Of a stretch of 64,000 bases of DNA, positions 53,107-62,137 are shown one piece after another. Under the pieces are notes generated by a model. It was not told the origin of the DNA. It worked only from the letters and a program-made list of their open reading frames with translations, and searched no databases. The DNA lies in the NCBI GenBank assembly GCA_963754265.1, contig CAVWFB010000003.1, forward strand, positions 186,001 through 250,000, read 5' to 3'. This stretch comes from AC-32 sp963754265. Its GTDB lineage: Bacteria; Actinomycetota; Thermoleophilia; Gaiellales; Gaiellaceae. The position numbers were made by a program, and so were the translations under genes. The first letter of the stretch is position 1. Each line of letters starts with the position of its first letter.

Positions 53107-54726
53107 GTGGCCGAAGCGGCGCTTGCGCTCTCTCCGAGCGAGCTCGTAGCTGAGCGCTATCGGCCCCTGCGCCCGCTCGGGAGCGGCGGCTCCGGATCGG
53201 TCTGGCTCGCGCGCGACGAGCACACGGGGCTCGAAGTCGCCCTCAAGATCGTCCCTCGCGAGGGCAAGGCCGCGACGCGCGCCGAACGAGAAGCGCTCGC
53301 AGCCGCCCGCCTGAGGCACGAGCGCTGCCTGCGCGCCTACGGCCTCGAGCGCGACACGCGCAACGTCTACATCGCCTACGAGTACGTTCCCGGTCAGACG
53401 CTGCGTCAGGCGCTCCGCGCGGGCGAGCTGAACGACGCCGCCGCGGTCGAAGCGGGAGCCCAGATCCTGGAAGCGCTCGCGCACGCACACGGACGCGGGA
53501 TCGTCCACCGCGACGTCAAGCCTTCGAACGTGCTCGTCGCCGAGGGTTCCGAGCTCTCCATCAGGCTCCTCGACTTCGGGCTCGCACAGCTGGCCGAGGA
53601 AGAGCCCTTGACTGCGACCGGCGACGTGCCCGGGACCTTGGCCTACGTGCCACCCGAGCGGCTCGTGCACGGGGAGTCCGGAGGGCCGCCGGCCGACGTC
53701 TGGGCCGTCGGCGTCCTGCTCTGGGAAGCCCTCGCCGGCTGGCACCCGTTCTGGAACGGCTCGCTGCTCGAGACGGCGAAGCGGATCGAGGCCGGCGCGG
53801 CGCCGCTCGCCGAGGCTCGCCCCGACCTGCCGAAGCCCCTCACGGCGCTGATCGACCGGATGCTCGCCATCGATCCGGCCGCACGGCCACCGGCGGCTCG
53901 GCTTGCCGTCGAGGTTCGTGACGCGTTTGCCGAGCGGTTCCGGCGCCGCAAGCCGCGCACGACGTTGCCGCCCTTGGACGTGCCCGCGACGAAGGTGGCG
54001 ATCAGGCTCGCCGCTCCGGCCGCCGCAGGCGTCTTCGCCGGGTGGACCGCCGCGGCGCTGCCGTTCTTCCCGCCACTGCTCGCGCCGATCCTCGCGCTGC
54101 TGGCATTCGGGCTCACCCTCGTCCGGCCCCGGCTCGGACTGGCCTTCACGCTGGCTGTGCCGGTGCTCCCGCTCGGCAACGTCTCCTCCGGGCTCGCGCT
54201 CGTCTACACCGCCCTTGCCTGCGCCTGGCTCGCGCTTTGCTGGAGAAGCCCGCGGGAGGGGCTCTTTCTCGCGGTCGGGCCGCTCTTCGCTCCCCTCCTG
54301 GCGCTCGGCTTCCTGCCCCTCGCCTCGCAGGCCGTCCGCAGCCGCCCCCGCCGAGCGCTCCAGGTCGGAGCCGCGGTGCTCCTCGCGGCGGTCGTCGCAG
54401 GCCTGCGCCACGCGCCGCTGCCGTTCACCGGGGCCGCACCGCCGCGCGGCCTGGGGATCACCGGCAGCGATGACCCGTTCGCCGTCGCCGTGGCGCTCTG
54501 GCGCTCGCTGCTCGACCACCCCGCGCTGCTGTTCGAGGCGCTCGCGCTCGCGGCAGCAGCCATCGTTCTTCCACTCGCGCGCGAGCGCGGGCTCTGGGCG
54601 ATCGCCGGCCTCGGCGCCGGCCTGATCGCGGTCACGCTCCTCCCCGCGCCGAGCGTGGCGGCCGTGCCGCTCGTGCTGGCCGCGTGGGCCACGTGCACCG
54701 TACTGGCGTTCGTACCCCGGGGTTAG
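53107..54726 (+). CDS. Ser/Thr protein kinase with multi-helix membrane domain
   Basis: 539 residues. Kinase domain about 18-275: LGSGGSGSVWLARD, ALKIV, HRDVKPSNVLVAE, LDFGLAQL, GTLAYVPPE, DVWAVGVLLWEALAG. From about 300 there are six to eight hydrophobic helices, and no PASTA or other extracytoplasmic domain. GTG 53107. It sits ahead of fhaA as the first gene of the envelope-growth cluster. The absence of an external sensor suggests the membrane part itself receives a signal. Confidence 0.88.
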   Translation: MAEAALALSPSELVAERYRPLRPLGSGGSGSVWLARDEHTGLEVALKIVPREGKAATRAEREALAAARLRHERCLRAYGLERDTRNVYIAYEYVPGQTLRQALRAGELNDAAAVEAGAQILEALAHAHGRGIVHRDVKPSNVLVAEGSELSIRLLDFGLAQLAEEEPLTATGDVPGTLAYVPPERLVHGESGGPPADVWAVGVLLWEALAGWHPFWNGSLLETAKRIEAGAAPLAEARPDLPKPLTALIDRMLAIDPAARPPAARLAVEVRDAFAERFRRRKPRTTLPPLDVPATKVAIRLAAPAAAGVFAGWTAAALPFFPPLLAPILALLAFGLTLVRPRLGLAFTLAVPVLPLGNVSSGLALVYTALACAWLALCWRSPREGLFLAVGPLFAPLLALGFLPLASQAVRSRPRRALQVGAAVLLAAVVAGLRHAPLPFTGAAPPRGLGITGSDDPFAVAVALWRSLLDHPALLFEALALAAAAIVLPLARERGLWAIAGLGAGLIAVTLLPAPSVAAVPLVLAAWATCTVLAFVPRG

Positions 54727-54764
54727 AGTTCCGGAGCGGGGCATAACCCGCCGAAGCCCGCCGA

Positions 54765-55538
54765 ATGAGCGTCCTCAGGAACATCGAGCACAAGATCGAA
54801 GGCCTGTTCGAGGGAGTCTTCGGCCGCGCCTTCCGCACGCACGTGCAGCCCGTCGAGCTGGCGCGCAAGCTGGTGAAGGAGATGGAGGATCACCGCGTCA
54901 TCTCGGTGTCGCGCGTATACGCGCCCAACGAGTACTCCGTCTACCTCGGCCCGACCGACCGCGAGCAGTTCGCGAGCTACGAGGAGTCGCTCGTCAGCGA
55001 GCTCCAGGAGTACATCGCCGAGAACGCGCGCCGCGAGCGCTACGAGCTGCTCTCGCCGCCCGTGGTGAAGCTCGAGACCGACGACGACCTGGAGATGGGC
55101 GAGTTCGGGATCGCGACGAGGATGGTTCAGGGGCCGACGCCTGAGCCGGGCGCGCCGCCTGCGCAAGCCCAGCCGGCCGCGACGATGGTCTACCGCAAGC
55201 CGGTCGAGACCGAGGCGGTCTCGGTCGAGGAGCTCGGGCTCGACCGCGAGACGGTCAGCCTGACCGTGAACGGGACGAAGCACGAGCTGGACAAGCGGGA
55301 GATGACGATCGGGCGCTCGAAGGACTGCGACATCCAGCTCGCCGACCCGAACGTCTCCCGGAAGCACGCGGAGGTGCGACAGGAGGGCGCCGCATACTGG
55401 GCGGTCGATCTCGACTCGACCAACGGGATGGAGGTGAACGGACGCCGCCAGAAGCGGGCGAAGTTGCGACAGGGCGATCGGATCACGCTCGGGTCGACCG
55501 AGCTCGTCTTCAGGCGCGAGACGGAGTCGGCCTCGTGA
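54765..55538 (+). CDS. fhaA: FhaA-like protein (DUF3662 and FHA domains)
   Basis: 257 residues. N-terminal DUF3662 domain (about 1-125: VLRNIEHKIEGLFEGVFGRAFRTHVQPVELARKLVKEME), a linker, then an FHA domain (about 170-255) with MTIGRSKDCDIQLADPNVSRKHAEV and DLDSTNGMEVNGRR, which binds phosphothreonine. In mycobacteria FhaA links PknB to peptidoglycan synthesis. ATG 54765. Its end overlaps the next gene by 4 bases. Confidence 0.92.
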   Translation: MSVLRNIEHKIEGLFEGVFGRAFRTHVQPVELARKLVKEMEDHRVISVSRVYAPNEYSVYLGPTDREQFASYEESLVSELQEYIAENARRERYELLSPPVVKLETDDDLEMGEFGIATRMVQGPTPEPGAPPAQAQPAATMVYRKPVETEAVSVEELGLDRETVSLTVNGTKHELDKREMTIGRSKDCDIQLADPNVSRKHAEVRQEGAAYWAVDLDSTNGMEVNGRRQKRAKLRQGDRITLGSTELVFRRETESAS

Positions 55539-56020
55539 CCGTGGCCTCGATCGCGGTCTCCGAGGCGCTGCTCGTCCTCAAGATCCTGTTCCTCGTCCTG
55601 CTCTACCTCTTCATCTGGAGGATCGTGCGCTCCGCCGCCCGCGACGTGCGGATGCCGCAGGAGAGCTTCGTGCTGGCGCCGGGATCCGTGCCGGGCCTCG
55701 GGACCGAGGCACCGCAGGTCGAGGCGGGCCGCCTCGTCGTGGTCAAGAGCCCCGCACTGGACGAGGGTGACGAGCTCGTGCTCGACTCCTCGGCGCTGCT
55801 GCTCGGCCGCGGCTCGCGCAACGACGTCGACCTCGGCCGCGACGAGTACGCCTCCTCCGAGCATGCCCGGATCGAGCCGCGACGCGACGGCGTCTGGCTC
55901 GAGGACGTCGGCTCGACGAACGGCACGTACCTGAACGGCATCCGCCTGACGCACCCGAAGCGCCTGGCCGCAGGCGACGTCGTCCGGGTCGGCGAGACCG
56001 AACTGCGGTACGACGTATGA
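55535..56020 (+). CDS. fhaB: FHA-domain membrane protein (FhaB/FipA-like)
   Basis: 161 residues. One N-terminal helix (about 10-28), then an FHA domain: LLLGRGSRNDVDLGRDEYASSEHARIEPRRDG and EDVGSTNGTYLNGIRL. GTG 55535 overlaps fhaA; end overlaps pstP. Binds phosphorylated kinases or FtsZ partners in relatives. Confidence 0.9.
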   Translation: MTVASIAVSEALLVLKILFLVLLYLFIWRIVRSAARDVRMPQESFVLAPGSVPGLGTEAPQVEAGRLVVVKSPALDEGDELVLDSSALLLGRGSRNDVDLGRDEYASSEHARIEPRRDGVWLEDVGSTNGTYLNGIRLTHPKRLAAGDVVRVGETELRYDV

Positions 56021-57192
56021 CCGCGCAGCTCGGGCAGACCGCGAGCCTGACCGATACCGGGCGCAAGCGGCGGCACAACGAGGACGCCTATGTCGTCGAG
56101 CCGCCGCTGTTCGCGGTCGCCGACGGGATGGGCGGCGCCCAGGCGGGCGAGCTCGCGTCCAGCCTGGCCGCGGCAGCGCTGAAAGACGTGCAGGAGCCCG
56201 GCGGCGGCGGCGAGGAGCGCGTGGACGAGCTGATCCAGCAGGCCAACCGCCGTGTCTACGAGCGGCAGTCCCAGGACGCCGCAGCTTCCGGAATGGGCAC
56301 GACGATGACCGTCGCGCTCGTCGAGGACGGGCGCGTCGCGATCGGCCACGTCGGCGACTCCCGCGCCTACCTGATCCGCGGGCGCAGCCTCGAGCAGCTG
56401 ACCGAGGACCACTCCCTGGTGGCCGAGCTCGTCCGCAGCGGCAAGCTCTCGCCGGAGGAGGCAGAGGGCCATCCGCAGCGCTCGGTGATCACCCGCGCGC
56501 TCGGCACCGACCCCGACGTCGACGTGGACACGTTCTCGGTCGAGACCAGGCCCGGCGACCTCTTCCTGATCTGCTCCGACGGGCTGACCTCGATGGTCGA
56601 CGACGACATGATCATGACCGAGGTCGCACGCAATCGGGACGATCTCAAGAGCGCCGCGAAGGCGCTCGTGCGCGCCGCAAACAACGGCGGCGGCGAGGAC
56701 AACATCACGGTCGTCTTCTTCGAGATCGACGGGGCCGGAGACACCGAGCGCACGATCACGCTGCCCCCGCGTGAAGACGGGGCAGACGCTGCCGAGGAAG
56801 AGGACACGCTCGACGAGCTCGACCGGGTGCCGCCGATTCAGGCCACGAACGGCCGCGGAGGCGAGCGGGCACCGCGCGGGCCTGGCCGGCGGGTGCTCGT
56901 GGCGACACTCTTCCTGGCGCTGCTCGTCGGAGCCTCCGGCGTCGTCGTCTGGGGACTGTGGCGCTCGCACTTCGTCGGTACCGAGGCGAACGGCCACGTC
57001 GCCGTCTACCAGGGCGTCCCCTGGAACGTCGTCGGCAACGTGCACCTCTACCGCACCGTGTACGTCAGCCCGCTTCTCGCCGCTCAGCTGAGCCAGGCCG
57101 AGCGACGGAGGCTCTTCGACCACAGCCTGCGCAGCGAGAATTCGGCGCGCACTGAGGTGCGCCGGTACGAGGAGCAGATCGGAGCCAGATGA
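56017..57192 (+). CDS. pstP: PP2C-type Ser/Thr protein phosphatase
   Basis: 391 residues. PP2C domain (about 1-240): TDTGRKRRHNEDAY, VADGMGG, GTTMTVALVED, GHVGDSRAYLIR, ICSDGLTSMVDDD and GGGEDNITVVF with the metal aspartates. Then a linker, one helix (LVATLFLALLVGASGVVVWGL) and an external tail of about 80 residues. Removes phosphates placed by the neighbouring kinases. Overlaps rodA by 4 bases. Confidence 0.95.
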   Translation: MTAQLGQTASLTDTGRKRRHNEDAYVVEPPLFAVADGMGGAQAGELASSLAAAALKDVQEPGGGGEERVDELIQQANRRVYERQSQDAAASGMGTTMTVALVEDGRVAIGHVGDSRAYLIRGRSLEQLTEDHSLVAELVRSGKLSPEEAEGHPQRSVITRALGTDPDVDVDTFSVETRPGDLFLICSDGLTSMVDDDMIMTEVARNRDDLKSAAKALVRAANNGGGEDNITVVFFEIDGAGDTERTITLPPREDGADAAEEEDTLDELDRVPPIQATNGRGGERAPRGPGRRVLVATLFLALLVGASGVVVWGLWRSHFVGTEANGHVAVYQGVPWNVVGNVHLYRTVYVSPLLAAQLSQAERRRLFDHSLRSENSARTEVRRYEEQIGAR

Positions 57193-58493
57193 GCGCGCGA
57201 AATCGCGAGCTTGCGAACCTGATCGTCGTCGGAATCCTGACCGCGCTTGGCTTTGCGAGCGTCTACATCGCCCGGCAGGAGGTGGTCTCGACCGCCTCGC
57301 TCTCCTACGCCGCCTTCTTCTTCGCGCTCTATGTCGCCGCCCACCTGGTCGCGCGGATGACCGTGCCCTGGGCCGACCCGTACCTGCTGCCGATGGCGGG
57401 CCTGCTGACCGGAATCGGGGTGACCGAGATCTACCGGCTCAACCCGACCAACGCCTTTCGCCAGGGCCTCTGGATCGTGGTCGCGCTCGGCGCCTTCGCC
57501 GCGACACTCCTGGTGCTCCATCGCGACTACCGGCGGCTCGAGAGCTACAAGTACCTCTTCGGCCTGACCGCGATCGGCCTGCTCGTCCTGCCGGCCGTGC
57601 CGGGGCTGGGGACCTCGGTCAACGGCGCTCGGCTCTGGATCCACTTCGGCTCGCTCCAGTTCCAGCCGGGCGAGCTGGCGAAGGTCTTCCTGATCGTCTT
57701 CCTCGCCGGCTATCTGCGCGAGAAGCGCGAGGTGCTGGCGCAGGGCCGGCTGAAGGACTTCGGGCCGCTGCTGCTGATCTGGGGCGGCGCGATGCTCGTG
57801 CTCGTCGAGACCAACGACCTCGGGAGCGCGCTCCTGTACTTCGGGATCTTCCTGGCGATGCTCTACGTCGCCACCGGCAGGCTGCTCTACGTCGGCCTGG
57901 GCGCGGGTCTCTTCGTCGCGGGCGCGGCGGGCGTGTACCAGCTGGTCGCCCACGTGCGCGACCGGGTCACGATCTGGCTCCATCCCTGGACCGACCACGC
58001 CGTCTACTGCGGGATCAACGGAAAGATGCTGCCGCGGCAAGACTGCGCCAGCTACCAGCTCGTCAAGTCGCTCTACTCGGTCGCGCACGGCAACTGGTTC
58101 GGCACGGGTCTCGGCAAGGGCACCTTCGAGACCACCGAGGGCCACCAGCTGATCCCGTACCTGAACACCGACTTCATCTACTCGGCGCTCGCGCAGGAGC
58201 TCGGGCTCGTCGGCGTGGCGGCGCTGCTGCTCGTCTACATGCTCTTCGTGGCCCGCGGATTCAAGATCGCGATGCTCGCCGACGACGGCTTCTCGAAGCT
58301 GCTCGCGGTCGGGCTCACCTTCGCCTTCGCCCTCCAGACGTTCATCATCGTCGGCGGGATCCTGCGCCTGATCCCGCTCACCGGGATCACGCTCCCGTTC
58401 GTCAGCTACGGAGGCTCGAGCGTCGTCGCCAACTTCGTGCTGCTCGCGGGCCTCCTGCTCGTCTCCAACCGCGCCAACGCGGAGCGACGATGA
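57189..58493 (+). CDS. rodA: SEDS-family peptidoglycan polymerase FtsW/RodA
   Basis: 434 residues with about 10 helices. SEDS motifs: LWIHFGSLQFQPGELAKVFLIVFLAGYL, VLVETNDLGSALLYFGIFLAMLYVA, the long loop ending LIPYLNTDFIYSALAQELGLVG, and LPFVSYGGSSVVANFVLLAGLLL. Works with the class B PBP encoded next. ATG 57189; end overlaps pbpA by 4 bases. Confidence 0.95.
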   Translation: MSARNRELANLIVVGILTALGFASVYIARQEVVSTASLSYAAFFFALYVAAHLVARMTVPWADPYLLPMAGLLTGIGVTEIYRLNPTNAFRQGLWIVVALGAFAATLLVLHRDYRRLESYKYLFGLTAIGLLVLPAVPGLGTSVNGARLWIHFGSLQFQPGELAKVFLIVFLAGYLREKREVLAQGRLKDFGPLLLIWGGAMLVLVETNDLGSALLYFGIFLAMLYVATGRLLYVGLGAGLFVAGAAGVYQLVAHVRDRVTIWLHPWTDHAVYCGINGKMLPRQDCASYQLVKSLYSVAHGNWFGTGLGKGTFETTEGHQLIPYLNTDFIYSALAQELGLVGVAALLLVYMLFVARGFKIAMLADDGFSKLLAVGLTFAFALQTFIIVGGILRLIPLTGITLPFVSYGGSSVVANFVLLAGLLLVSNRANAERR

Positions 58494-59977
58494 ACCGTCA
58501 GATCGCCCGCCTCGCGCTCGTCGGCCTCGGCCTCGTTGCTGCCCTGATCGTCGCGACCACCTACTGGCAGACCTGGGCGACCGCAGGCCTCGCCGACCGC
58601 CAGGACAACGAGATCCAGCGGGTGGCGCAGTTCTCGATCAAGCGCGGGCTGATCCGCGCCGCCGACGGAACGATCCTGGCCACGAACCGCAGGAAGCGCG
58701 TGGGCGGCCAGACGCTCTACCTCCGCCGCTATCCCCAGCATGGCCTCTTCGCCCACATCGTCGGCTACTCGACCCAGTCGCGCTCGCGCTCCGGGCTCGA
58801 GGCCTCGGAGAACGACTTCCTGACCGGTTCGAACGCGAACCTCAAGACCGTCCTCGACACCACGCTCGACCGGATTCGGGGCGCGACGATCAAGGGCAAC
58901 GACCTCTGGTTGACCTTGCGCACGGGAGCTCAGAGGCTGGCGATGCAGCAGCTGGCCGGAAAGTGCGGCTCGGTTGTCGCGCTCGACACCCGCACAGGAG
59001 CGGTGGTCGTCATGGCCTCTCGGCCCACCTACGACCCGAACCTGGTCGAGAAGAACTTCTCCGCGATCAACAACATCCGCTCCTCCTGCAGTCCCGCGGC
59101 GCCGCTTCTGAACCGCGCGACCGACGGGCTCTTCACGCCCGGCTCGACGTTCAAGGTCGTCACTGCGAGCGCGGCGCTCGACACCGGCCGGTTCACGCCG
59201 GAGTCCCGCTTCGACGATCCCGGCTACTGCATCGAGTACGGCCAGAAGGTTCGGAACGCGGGGAATCCCGAGGCGCCCGAGACGTTCGGCTCCGTCGACC
59301 TCACCACCGGCCTCGAGCACTCGATCAACTCGGTCTTCTGCAACATCGGCAAGGCGATCGGCGCCGCTCGGATCCTCGGCTACGCCAAGCGCTACGGCTT
59401 CTACGAGGACCCGCCGCTGGAGACCCCCGGGAACGAGCGTGCGCCCAGCGGGCTCTACCACCGCGGGAGGCTCTTCCGGCCGAGCAACCCCGACACGCAG
59501 GTCGACCCCGGCCGGTTGGCGTTCGGACAGGAGGCGCTGCTAGCGACGCCGCTGCAGATGGCAATGGTGGCCGGCGGGGTCGCGAATCGCGGGGTGGTGA
59601 TGAAGCCATACGTCGTAGGCCGTGTCACCGGCCCAGGCGGCGGCGTCATCAGCCGCACGCATCCGCGAAGGCTCGGGCGGGCGATCAGCCCGCGCACGTC
59701 GCAGGAGCTCACGTCCATGATGGTCGGCGCCGTGCAGAGCGGCACCGGAACCGCGGCGCAGATACCCGGCGTCCAGGTCGCCGGCAAGACCGGAACGGCC
59801 GAGACCGGCGTCGACGGCCGCTACACGTCCTGGTTCATCTGCTTCGCGCCCGCGGATCGGCCTCGCTATGCCATCGCCGTCGTGCTCGAGAATCAGACGG
59901 GCTTCGGCGGCCAGGTCTCGGCGCCGATCGCGAAGGCCGTCATGCAGGCGCTTTTGGCCGGAAGGTCGAACCCCTAA
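58490..59977 (+). CDS. pbpA: Class B penicillin-binding protein
   Basis: 495 residues. One N-terminal helix (about 7-28) and a pedestal, then a transpeptidase domain with SxxK in PGSTFKVVTA, SxN in HSINSVF and the KTG motif in VAGKTGTAETG. Cross-links glycan made by RodA. No N-terminal transglycosylase domain. ATG 58490. Confidence 0.95.
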   Translation: MNRQIARLALVGLGLVAALIVATTYWQTWATAGLADRQDNEIQRVAQFSIKRGLIRAADGTILATNRRKRVGGQTLYLRRYPQHGLFAHIVGYSTQSRSRSGLEASENDFLTGSNANLKTVLDTTLDRIRGATIKGNDLWLTLRTGAQRLAMQQLAGKCGSVVALDTRTGAVVVMASRPTYDPNLVEKNFSAINNIRSSCSPAAPLLNRATDGLFTPGSTFKVVTASAALDTGRFTPESRFDDPGYCIEYGQKVRNAGNPEAPETFGSVDLTTGLEHSINSVFCNIGKAIGAARILGYAKRYGFYEDPPLETPGNERAPSGLYHRGRLFRPSNPDTQVDPGRLAFGQEALLATPLQMAMVAGGVANRGVVMKPYVVGRVTGPGGGVISRTHPRRLGRAISPRTSQELTSMMVGAVQSGTGTAAQIPGVQVAGKTGTAETGVDGRYTSWFICFAPADRPRYAIAVVLENQTGFGGQVSAPIAKAVMQALLAGRSNP

Positions 59978-59991
59978 CCTCTGATGGAGAA

Positions 59992-61932
59992 ATGGCCGTC
60001 TCAGACACGCTGATCGGAACCGTCTTCGACGGTCGCTATCGCATCATCCGCAAGCTCGGCGCGGGCGGGATGGCGGAGGTCTACCTCGCCGAGGACCAGG
60101 AGCTCGGCCGGCGGGTCGCGATCAAGATCCTCAACGACCGCCACGCGGCGGACGACTCGTTCGTGGAGCGCTTCCGGCGCGAGGCGAAGAACGCCGCCGG
60201 GCTCTCCCATCCGAACATCGTCTCGATCTACGACCGCGGCGAAGCCGAGGGGACCTACTACATCGCGATGGAGTTCCTCGACGGGCGCTCGCTGAAGGAG
60301 CTGATCGTCGCCCGCGGGCAGGCCCCGATCAAGATCGCGATCGACTACGCCCGCCAGATCCTCGCCGCACTCGGCGCCGCGCACCGGCACGGGATCGTCC
60401 ACCGCGACATCAAGCCACACAACGTCCTCGTCGGAGGCGAGGGGCGGATCAAGGTGACGGACTTCGGGATCGCACGGTCCGGCGCCAGCCAGATGACCGA
60501 GGTCGGCTCGATCATCGGCACCGCGCAGTACCTCTCGCCGGAGCAGGCGCGCGGCGCACCTGTCGACCAGACCTCCGATCTCTACTCGGTCGGCGTCGTG
60601 CTCTACGAGATGCTCACCGGGCAGGTGCCGTTCACGGGCGACACGCCGCTCGAGATCGCGATGAAGCACCTCTCGGAGGTGCCGAAGCCGCCGTCGGAGC
60701 TGCGCCCGGAGGTGCCTCACGACCTCGACTCGCTAGTGCTCCGCGCGCTGGCCAAGGAGCCGGGCGAGCGCTATCAGAGCGCCGAGGAGATGGACGCCGA
60801 CCTGGCACGCGTCGCCGAGGGGATGCCGGTCGACCCCCAGACCGAGGAGGCGGCGACCGCGGTGCTCTCGGGCTCCGGCCTGATCGCGGCCGCGCCGACG
60901 TCCGTGATCACGAGACCCCAGCCGGAGGGCCCGGTCCGGCCCGCGCCACCCGGCCGCACGCCGCCGGCCGGCTACTACGGGTACGAAGGCCCGCCCCGAA
61001 GGCGCAGGCCGATCTGGCCGTGGGTGCTCTCGATCCTGCTGCTCGTGGCGGCGGGTGCGGCCGCCTGGTTTGCCTACACGAAGATCCAGGACCAGCTCAA
61101 CGCGAACAAGCCCGTCGCCGTTCCGCTCGCGGAAGGGCTCAGAGAGTCATTGGCGGTCAGCAAGATCCGCGACGCCGGCCTCGTGCCTGACGTGCACCGC
61201 GAATCCAGCACGGAAGCGAAGAAGGGGTTCGTGTTCAACCAGAGCCCGGACGCGGGCACCAAGGTGCAGAAGGATCAGACGGTCGAGTTGACGGTCTCGA
61301 GCGGGCCGCCAACCGTTGCCGTCCCCAGCGTGGTCGGGAAATCGCAAGCCGACGCGGTGAGCACGCTCACCAACGCGGGTTTGGTCGCGAAGGTGTTTTC
61401 GGTCGCCTCGAGCAAGCCCCCGGACACCGTCACTGGGCAGGATCCGCCCGGCGGAAAGACCGTCGTGAAGGGAAGCAAGGTGCGGATCAACGTCTCGAGC
61501 GGCCCGGCCGACGTCTCCGTGCCGTCTGTCATCGGCCTGTCCTTCGACCAGGCGAGCGCCGCGCTCCAGAACCAGGGCTTCGCGGTCAGCCGCGTGGACG
61601 TCGAGAGCGACCAACCGGCCGACAGGGTGGTCGACCAGAGCCCGAGCGGCTCCGCGCCGGCCGGCTCGACGATCAAGCTCAGCGTCTCCAAGGGCCCGAA
61701 GACCTCTTCGGTGCCCGACGTGACCAGTCAGGACGAGCAGTCCGCCCGCGACACGCTCACGAGCGCGGGGTTCAAGGTGCAGGTGCAGAACCAGGACGTC
61801 ACCGACCCCGGCCTCGAGGGGATCGTGCTCGACCAGAGCCCGGGCGGAGGCAATCAGGCACCGCAAGGCTCGACGGTCAGGATCACGGTCGGACGGTTCA
61901 CGCAGCCCGCGCCGCCGCCGGCGATCCCGTGA
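59992..61932 (+). CDS. pknB: Ser/Thr protein kinase with four PASTA domains (PknB-like)
   Basis: 646 residues. Kinase domain about 15-275: LGAGGMAEVYLAED, VAIKIL, HRDIKPHNVLVGGEGRIKVTDFGIA, GTAQYLSPEQA. A Pro/Arg-rich juxtamembrane part, one helix (IWPWVLSILLLVAAGAAAWFAY, about 345), then four extracellular PASTA domains of about 66 residues with repeated 'VP.V.G....A...L...G' units. Senses peptidoglycan fragments in relatives. ATG 59992 is 14 bases after pbpA. No separate pknA lies in this cluster. Its stop overlaps a duplicated ddl start (61929). Confidence 0.96.
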   Translation: MAVSDTLIGTVFDGRYRIIRKLGAGGMAEVYLAEDQELGRRVAIKILNDRHAADDSFVERFRREAKNAAGLSHPNIVSIYDRGEAEGTYYIAMEFLDGRSLKELIVARGQAPIKIAIDYARQILAALGAAHRHGIVHRDIKPHNVLVGGEGRIKVTDFGIARSGASQMTEVGSIIGTAQYLSPEQARGAPVDQTSDLYSVGVVLYEMLTGQVPFTGDTPLEIAMKHLSEVPKPPSELRPEVPHDLDSLVLRALAKEPGERYQSAEEMDADLARVAEGMPVDPQTEEAATAVLSGSGLIAAAPTSVITRPQPEGPVRPAPPGRTPPAGYYGYEGPPRRRRPIWPWVLSILLLVAAGAAAWFAYTKIQDQLNANKPVAVPLAEGLRESLAVSKIRDAGLVPDVHRESSTEAKKGFVFNQSPDAGTKVQKDQTVELTVSSGPPTVAVPSVVGKSQADAVSTLTNAGLVAKVFSVASSKPPDTVTGQDPPGGKTVVKGSKVRINVSSGPADVSVPSVIGLSFDQASAALQNQGFAVSRVDVESDQPADRVVDQSPSGSAPAGSTIKLSVSKGPKTSSVPDVTSQDEQSARDTLTSAGFKVQVQNQDVTDPGLEGIVLDQSPGGGNQAPQGSTVRITVGRFTQPAPPPAIP

Positions 61933-61976
61933 GCCGGCGCGTCCGCGTCGCCGTCCTCATGGCTGGCCGCAGCTCG
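61929..61976 (+). pseudogene. Duplicated 5' end of ddl (about 16 codons)
   Basis: GTG 61929 overlaps the pknB stop (GTGA) and encodes MSRRVRVAVLMAGRSSP, nearly the same as the ddl start MKKRVRVAVLMGGRSSE at 62138. Codons differ at several third positions, so the copy is old or selected. After codon 16 similarity ends at a repeat element. The GTGA overlap matches junctions throughout the cluster, suggesting this was the original ddl start. An open frame to 62141 exists but is not protein-like. Confidence 0.6.
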
Positions 61977-61991
61977 CCGTTGGCTCCCTGC

Positions 61992-62113
61992 CGCGGGGGA
62001 AACCATGTTTCCCCCGCGAGCCCCCTTCTTCTACCGGCATCGCCTCGGCTCCGCCGAGGATCGCTCTTGGAGGCACCTCCCGGTTCCCCCCAGGCCCCCT
62101 CCACACGTCCGCC
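61992..62113 (+). repeat. Palindromic repeat element, copy B with a half-unit
   Basis: An 11-bp palindrome CGCGGGGGAAA / TTTCCCCCGCG (61992-62018) and GAGCCCCCTTCTT follow, then a second hairpin CCTCGGC/GCCGAGG (about 62043-62059), and a half-unit CCCGGTTCCCCCCAGGCCCCCTCC (about 62079-62102). The first part matches copy A at 13452-13488. It sits exactly between the duplicated ddl start and the real ddl gene. Confidence 0.65.
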
Positions 62114-62137
62114 CACGGAAATGAGGAGAACGACGGT

